Assembly: GCF_900240245.1 (NCBI RefSeq) | Contig: NZ_OESQ01000001.1 | Coordinates: forward strand, 3,256,487-3,320,486 | DNA length: 64,000 nucleotides | Direction of reading: 5' to 3' | Source: Lachnoclostridium edouardi | GTDB taxonomy: Bacteria; Bacillota; Clostridia; Lachnospirales; Lachnospiraceae | Shown here: positions 60,967 to 64,000 of the stretch, one piece after another | How positions within the stretch are numbered: the first letter of the stretch is position 1 | Layout of the letters: each line of letters opens with the position of its first letter | Translations under genes and position numbers: made by a program | The notes under the pieces: model-generated | The model's database searches: none | Told to the model about the DNA's origin: nothing | What the model saw: only the letters and a program-made list of their open reading frames with translations

Positions 60967-62738
60967 AATTTAAAATTACTCCAGCCCTTTGCGAGTTGGA
61001 GTAATTCACTATAATTCACATGCGATTTTTGATAGATTGGAGTTTTTCACTCCAGGGCGCCAGATCTGCCAGTTGTTCATCGGTCATATCTTTATTCAGC
61101 CGATGCTCCAGCAGAAATTTAAGATATCCGTAAATATTCAGATTGTGTGCTTTTGCCATCTCAACCATTGTATAGACCACTGCACTGGCATTCGCTCCAT
61201 CTACAGAACTACTGAACAGCCAATTTTTCCGGCCCACTGCAAATGGACGAATTGCATTCTCACTGAGGTTGTTGGTAAAGCTACAGCGTCCGTCTTCCAA
61301 ATAGGTTTCCGCTGTGTCTCGGCGATTCAGAACATAGTTCACCGCTTTATCCATCCGGCTGTTCCGGACGGGTTTCTGCTGAGCAAGCCACAACCAGAAA
61401 GCCGCCAGAACAGGTTTTTCCTTCTCGAGACGCAGCTACTTTCGTTTTTCATAATCACCGGGATATTTTTTGTTAATGGAGTCCTCAATGGCGAATAACC
61501 GATTGCAGTACTGGACTCCCTGCACTGCCGGCTGGCTGTAATCATACTGTTTCCCTTTGGGAACGGCATCGATAAAGTATCGGTGGATATGCGCCCAGCA
61601 GGAGCAGCGTCTGATCCCTGGCAGATGGTTGTATCCCTGATATCCATCCGTTTCCAGGTATCCGTTGTAGCCTTCCAGGAACTCCTTTGCGTGGCTGCCA
61701 CTTCTGGTCGGAGAATAGCCATACAGGATAATTGGCGGAAGTCCATCCTCGCCGCTTCGGAACAGCCACATGAAGGATTGGGTCTGGACTCTGCGCCCTT
61801 CCTCGTTCAATACCTGAACCCGCGTTTCATCTGCCATTGCAAAGCTGCGTTTCAGCAGCTCCCGGTGGAAGTAATCATACATTGGCTGGAAATAATTCTG
61901 TGAACAGTAGATAATCCAGTTGGCGAGAGCGGTGCGGCTGATCTGAGCCCCATACTGTTTCCAGTCTTTTTCCTGCCGGTAAAGTGGAAGCCCGTTGGCA
62001 TACTTCTGATACATGGTCTATGCAACAGTGGATGTTGAGGCAGGACCTTTCCCGACCAGAGCCGGCGGAACCTGAGACTTTATAATTACAGACTTTTCTG
62101 TATCGCCAAGTCCTTCTTTGCAGGATGGGCACCCATAGCTCTGGCTGTAGTATTCGATCACTTTACAGGTGGCAGGAATGAATTCCAGTTCCCGGCGGAC
62201 ATACTCCTCGCCGATCAGTACCATCTGTGTACCGCATACCGGACAGATCTGGTCTTTTTCCGGAAGAGGGATCACTATTTTTTTCAACCTTCAGGCCTTT
62301 GAAAAGTTCCTCAAGGGTTGCCTTCTTTTTACGGGTATGCTCCCGGATCACGGTATCTTCTTCCAGCAAAGAGGGGGCTTGTTCCATTTCCGCTTCATCG
62401 AAGAGACTCTGTTGTCCCGGAATGTCATCGGATCTTTTTTCACTGGATGGGCCGAAAAGCTTTTTGGCCAGATAATCCACCTGTTCCTGAAGCACCTTCT
62501 CGCGACTGGATTTTTCGTCAATAATAAGACGGAGAGATTTGATCAGCTCAGTCTGTTCAGATATCATTGTTTTCAGTTGTGATACGGTATCTTTCAGCTC
62601 TCGAAGCTGGATATCTTTCGCACTGGAAGCCATCGTTTCTCTCCTCGGATTTGATATCTTTATTATACCAGAAACAGGGCTTTTACTAAAGGGAAATGGC
62701 TCCTGAAAAATGCCGAATTTACAAGGATTTTCGGTTAC
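60941..62738 (-). mobile_element. IS66-family element, ISBst12-like (tnpC only), decayed
   Basis: The ends are proposed from short inverted repeats: GTAACCG at 60941 and CGGTTAC at 62732-62738, the GTAA-type end seen in IS66 elements. About 1.8 kb contains only tnpC, without tnpA or tnpB, as in the ISBst12 group. The flanking eight bases (TGACAATG left, AAGGAAGT right) do not match, so the target duplication is missing. The inside end carries a hairpin ATTACTCCA/TGGAGTAAT near 60974. Boundaries are approximate. Confidence 0.65.
61016..62633 (-). pseudogene. IS66 transposase TnpC, one frameshift and two in-frame TAG codons
   Basis: Minus strand. The N-terminal helical region and KKLFGPSSEKRS lie in the first frame, to about 62290. 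There one extra A in GAAAAAAAT shifts the frame, and the zinc region (ICPVCGTQM, YGCPSC) continues in another. In-frame TAG codons at 62018-62020 (before MYQKYANGLPLYRQEKDW) and 61436-61438 (between YEKRK and LRLEKEKP) interrupt the catalytic core and the C-terminal part. The catalytic residues are recognisable (MADETRVQV; WAHIHRYF; LSENAIRPFAVGRKNW). Not able to transpose by itself as written. Confidence 0.85.
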
Positions 62739-62783
62739 AAGGAAGTATATTTTTCAATTTGGCGGTATAGCCCCGTTCAAGGG

Positions 62784-64000
62784 CTATGCCGTCTTTTCCT
62801 GTTTATTGGCTTCTTTCTGTTCTGTCTGCGGGTCAGTCGGCAAATGAATTTCTCCCACAAAGTTAAAGACAATAGCTACTTTCTGAAAACGCTTGCCGTC
62901 TATCTTCTCCGGCGCATGGACAACGATTTTTTTAATAAATTCATTAACGATAGTGGGCGTTAATTCGGTTATTCCCACATATTTGCGGATAATGGCGGCA
63001 AAGCTGTCAAAATCGCTTTTATTCTGTTCGTAGGTATCGACTTCCTGTTGTTCTGCCTTTACCTTTTCTGTAAGTTCTTTCTGCTCTGCTTCATATTCTG
63101 CGGACAGCTTCAAAAACCGCTCATGGCTGATTGTGCCGCTTATGTCGTCCTCATAAATCCGCTTGAAAATCCGGTCAAGTTCTGCAATCCGTTTTCTTGC
63201 CTGTCCGACTTCCCACCGCTTGCGTTTCATGTCCTTTTCTGCTTCATCAAACCGCTGTTTCTGTATCAGTTCCATAAAAGCAGTGATGTCCTCATAGAAC
63301 ATGGCAGTTACGGAAAATATCCGGTTAAAAACGATTTTCCGCAAGACTTCTTCTCTGATGAAGTGTGCCGTACAATCTCCTGTATTGCTTTTATATCTTG
63401 CACAGCGGTAGTTGTCTTGTGAACCGTCAAAGCTCTTGCAGGTGGCAAAGTGCAGTTTACTTCCACAATCCGCACAGAATACCAAGCCGGAAAACATTCC
63501 CTGCCGCTCTGCCTTTGTGGGGCGGCGTTTATTTGCCCTTAATTCTTGTACCCGTTCAAAGACAGCTTCCTCAACGATTGCTTCATGCGTATTGCGGAAA
63601 ATTGCCTGCTGTTCCTTTGTGGTAGGAATACGCTTTTTCAGCTTGTGGGATTTGGAATAACTTTTGAAGTTTACCGTATGTCCGCAGTAGTCCATGCGTT
63701 CCAAAACTGCTACAATCGTGCTTTCATTCCAACTGTACGGATTATCGGGAAGTGGTTTCCCTTTCTGCTTTGCATAATGGGCGCGTGTTGTCAGCACTTT
63801 ATCCGCTTTCAGAGTTTTCGCTATCCGCATAGGTCCGTTTCCGGCAACGCATAAATCAAAAATCCTCTTTACTACAACGGCGGCTTCTTCATCTACAATC
63901 CATTTCTTTCTGTCGTTTGGGTCTACCTTATAGCCGTAAGGCGGCTTAGTCAGATGTTCCCCTGCCATGCCCTGCGCTTTCTTGATTGCCCGTACCTTTT
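62784..64000 (-). CDS. Large serine recombinase, C-terminal part (cut by right edge)
   Basis: The readable 405 residues belong to a large serine integrase of the TnpX/TndX kind. The frame is open past the first ATG (KVRAIKKAQGMAGEHL) to the right edge, so the catalytic N-terminal resolvase domain lies outside the window. Visible parts are the recombinase domain (PPYGYKVDPNDRKKWIVDEE), a zinc ribbon (CADCGSKL, then CARYKSNTGDC), a coiled-coil arm (about 235-310) and a DUF4368-like C-terminus. Such proteins integrate or excise conjugative and mobilizable elements; whether it belongs to the conjugation fragment at 21-27 kb cannot be told. A GGCATAGCCC/GGGGCTATACC hairpin overlaps its stop. Confidence 0.9.
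   Translation of the reverse strand, partial: KVRAIKKAQGMAGEHLTKPPYGYKVDPNDRKKWIVDEEAAVVVKRIFDLCVAGNGPMRIAKTLKADKVLTTRAHYAKQKGKPLPDNPYSWNESTIVAVLERMDYCGHTVNFKSYSKSHKLKKRIPTTKEQQAIFRNTHEAIVEEAVFERVQELRANKRRPTKAERQGMFSGLVFCADCGSKLHFATCKSFDGSQDNYRCARYKSNTGDCTAHFIREEVLRKIVFNRIFSVTAMFYEDITAFMELIQKQRFDEAEKDMKRKRWEVGQARKRIAELDRIFKRIYEDDISGTISHERFLKLSAEYEAEQKELTEKVKAEQQEVDTYEQNKSDFDSFAAIIRKYVGITELTPTIVNEFIKKIVVHAPEKIDGKRFQKVAIVFNFVGEIHLPTDPQTEQKEANKQEKTA

Noticed and set aside
62270..62300. Programmed frameshift at the A run of the IS66 transposase.
   Set aside because: A -1 shift there meets a stop; the needed shift is +1, and two further stops in the same gene argue for decay.

Overview
The window looks like a chromosomal segment of a Gram-positive, anaerobic Firmicute of the Lachnospiraceae / Clostridium cluster XIVa type. 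The reasons are the strong AGGAGG-type ribosome binding sites, T-box leaders, an ECF sigma/anti-sigma pair, a Tn1549-like conjugation module, and protein sequences typical of that family. No rRNA, tRNA or CRISPR array was seen. All family calls are from reading the translations; no database search was run.

Positions 1-20.8 kb look like ordinary chromosome with intact genes: the lower Entner-Doudoroff pair eda-kdgK, azlCD, a two-subunit chromate-type transporter, a LysM-GH18 spore-cortex-lytic-like enzyme, an ECF sigma/anti-sigma pair, mntP, a tryptophan-type ABC transporter (trpXYZ) behind a Trp T-box, a class A PBP, an aroF-tyrA-aroA operon, an EF-G paralogue, a CPBP membrane protease, and an XRE regulator with a small membrane protein.

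Positions 21.1-27.05 kb are a fragment of a Tn1549-like conjugative element (VirB6/TrbL-like, DUF4313-like, PrgI, VirB4 ATPase, N-terminus of an NlpC/P60-type protein), cut off inside a gene at both ends.

Positions 27.06-60.97 kb are a nitrogen and glutamine island. It opens with a stand-alone trpB preceded by a Trp T-box and by a second, Trp-codon-rich leader ORF. A minus-strand operon then encodes a split glutamate synthase (GATase, FMN and GXGXG subunits on separate genes, plus a ferredoxin and an FAD oxidoreductase), a type I glutamine synthetase and an ANTAR-domain RNA-binding antiterminator. Diverging from it are gdhA (broken by an amber codon), a type III glutamine synthetase, an Amt-PII fusion and an Asn-T-box-controlled asnB. 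A 17-kb operon follows: purC-purB-purA-guaA-pyrG-glmS-purF-carA-carB-dapF-dapL-nadE. It gathers most of the cell's glutamine-dependent amidotransferases and several aspartate-, glutamate- or ammonia-using steps.

The most interesting signal is a shared leader upstream of four transcription units in this island. In each, a hairpin with a six-base loop of the form AAAGGC/AAUGGC/AAAGGU (A at position 1, G at position 4, the hallmark of ANTAR targets) lies just after the -10 element or at the start of the leader. Its 3' arm is also the 5' arm of a long intrinsic-terminator-like hairpin. With the ANTAR gene inside the first of these operons, this reads as a self-contained antitermination regulon for nitrogen assimilation. 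Unlike the classic dual-hexaloop ANTAR target, I can find only one hexaloop per leader.

Positions 60.94-62.74 kb hold a decayed IS66-family (ISBst12-like, tnpC only) element that truncates a DUF1275 gene. A serine recombinase runs off the right edge. Inactivating lesions (gdhA, purB, carA, IS66 tnpC) occur only in the 21-63 kb part, which suggests decay of acquired DNA or locally poor sequence.
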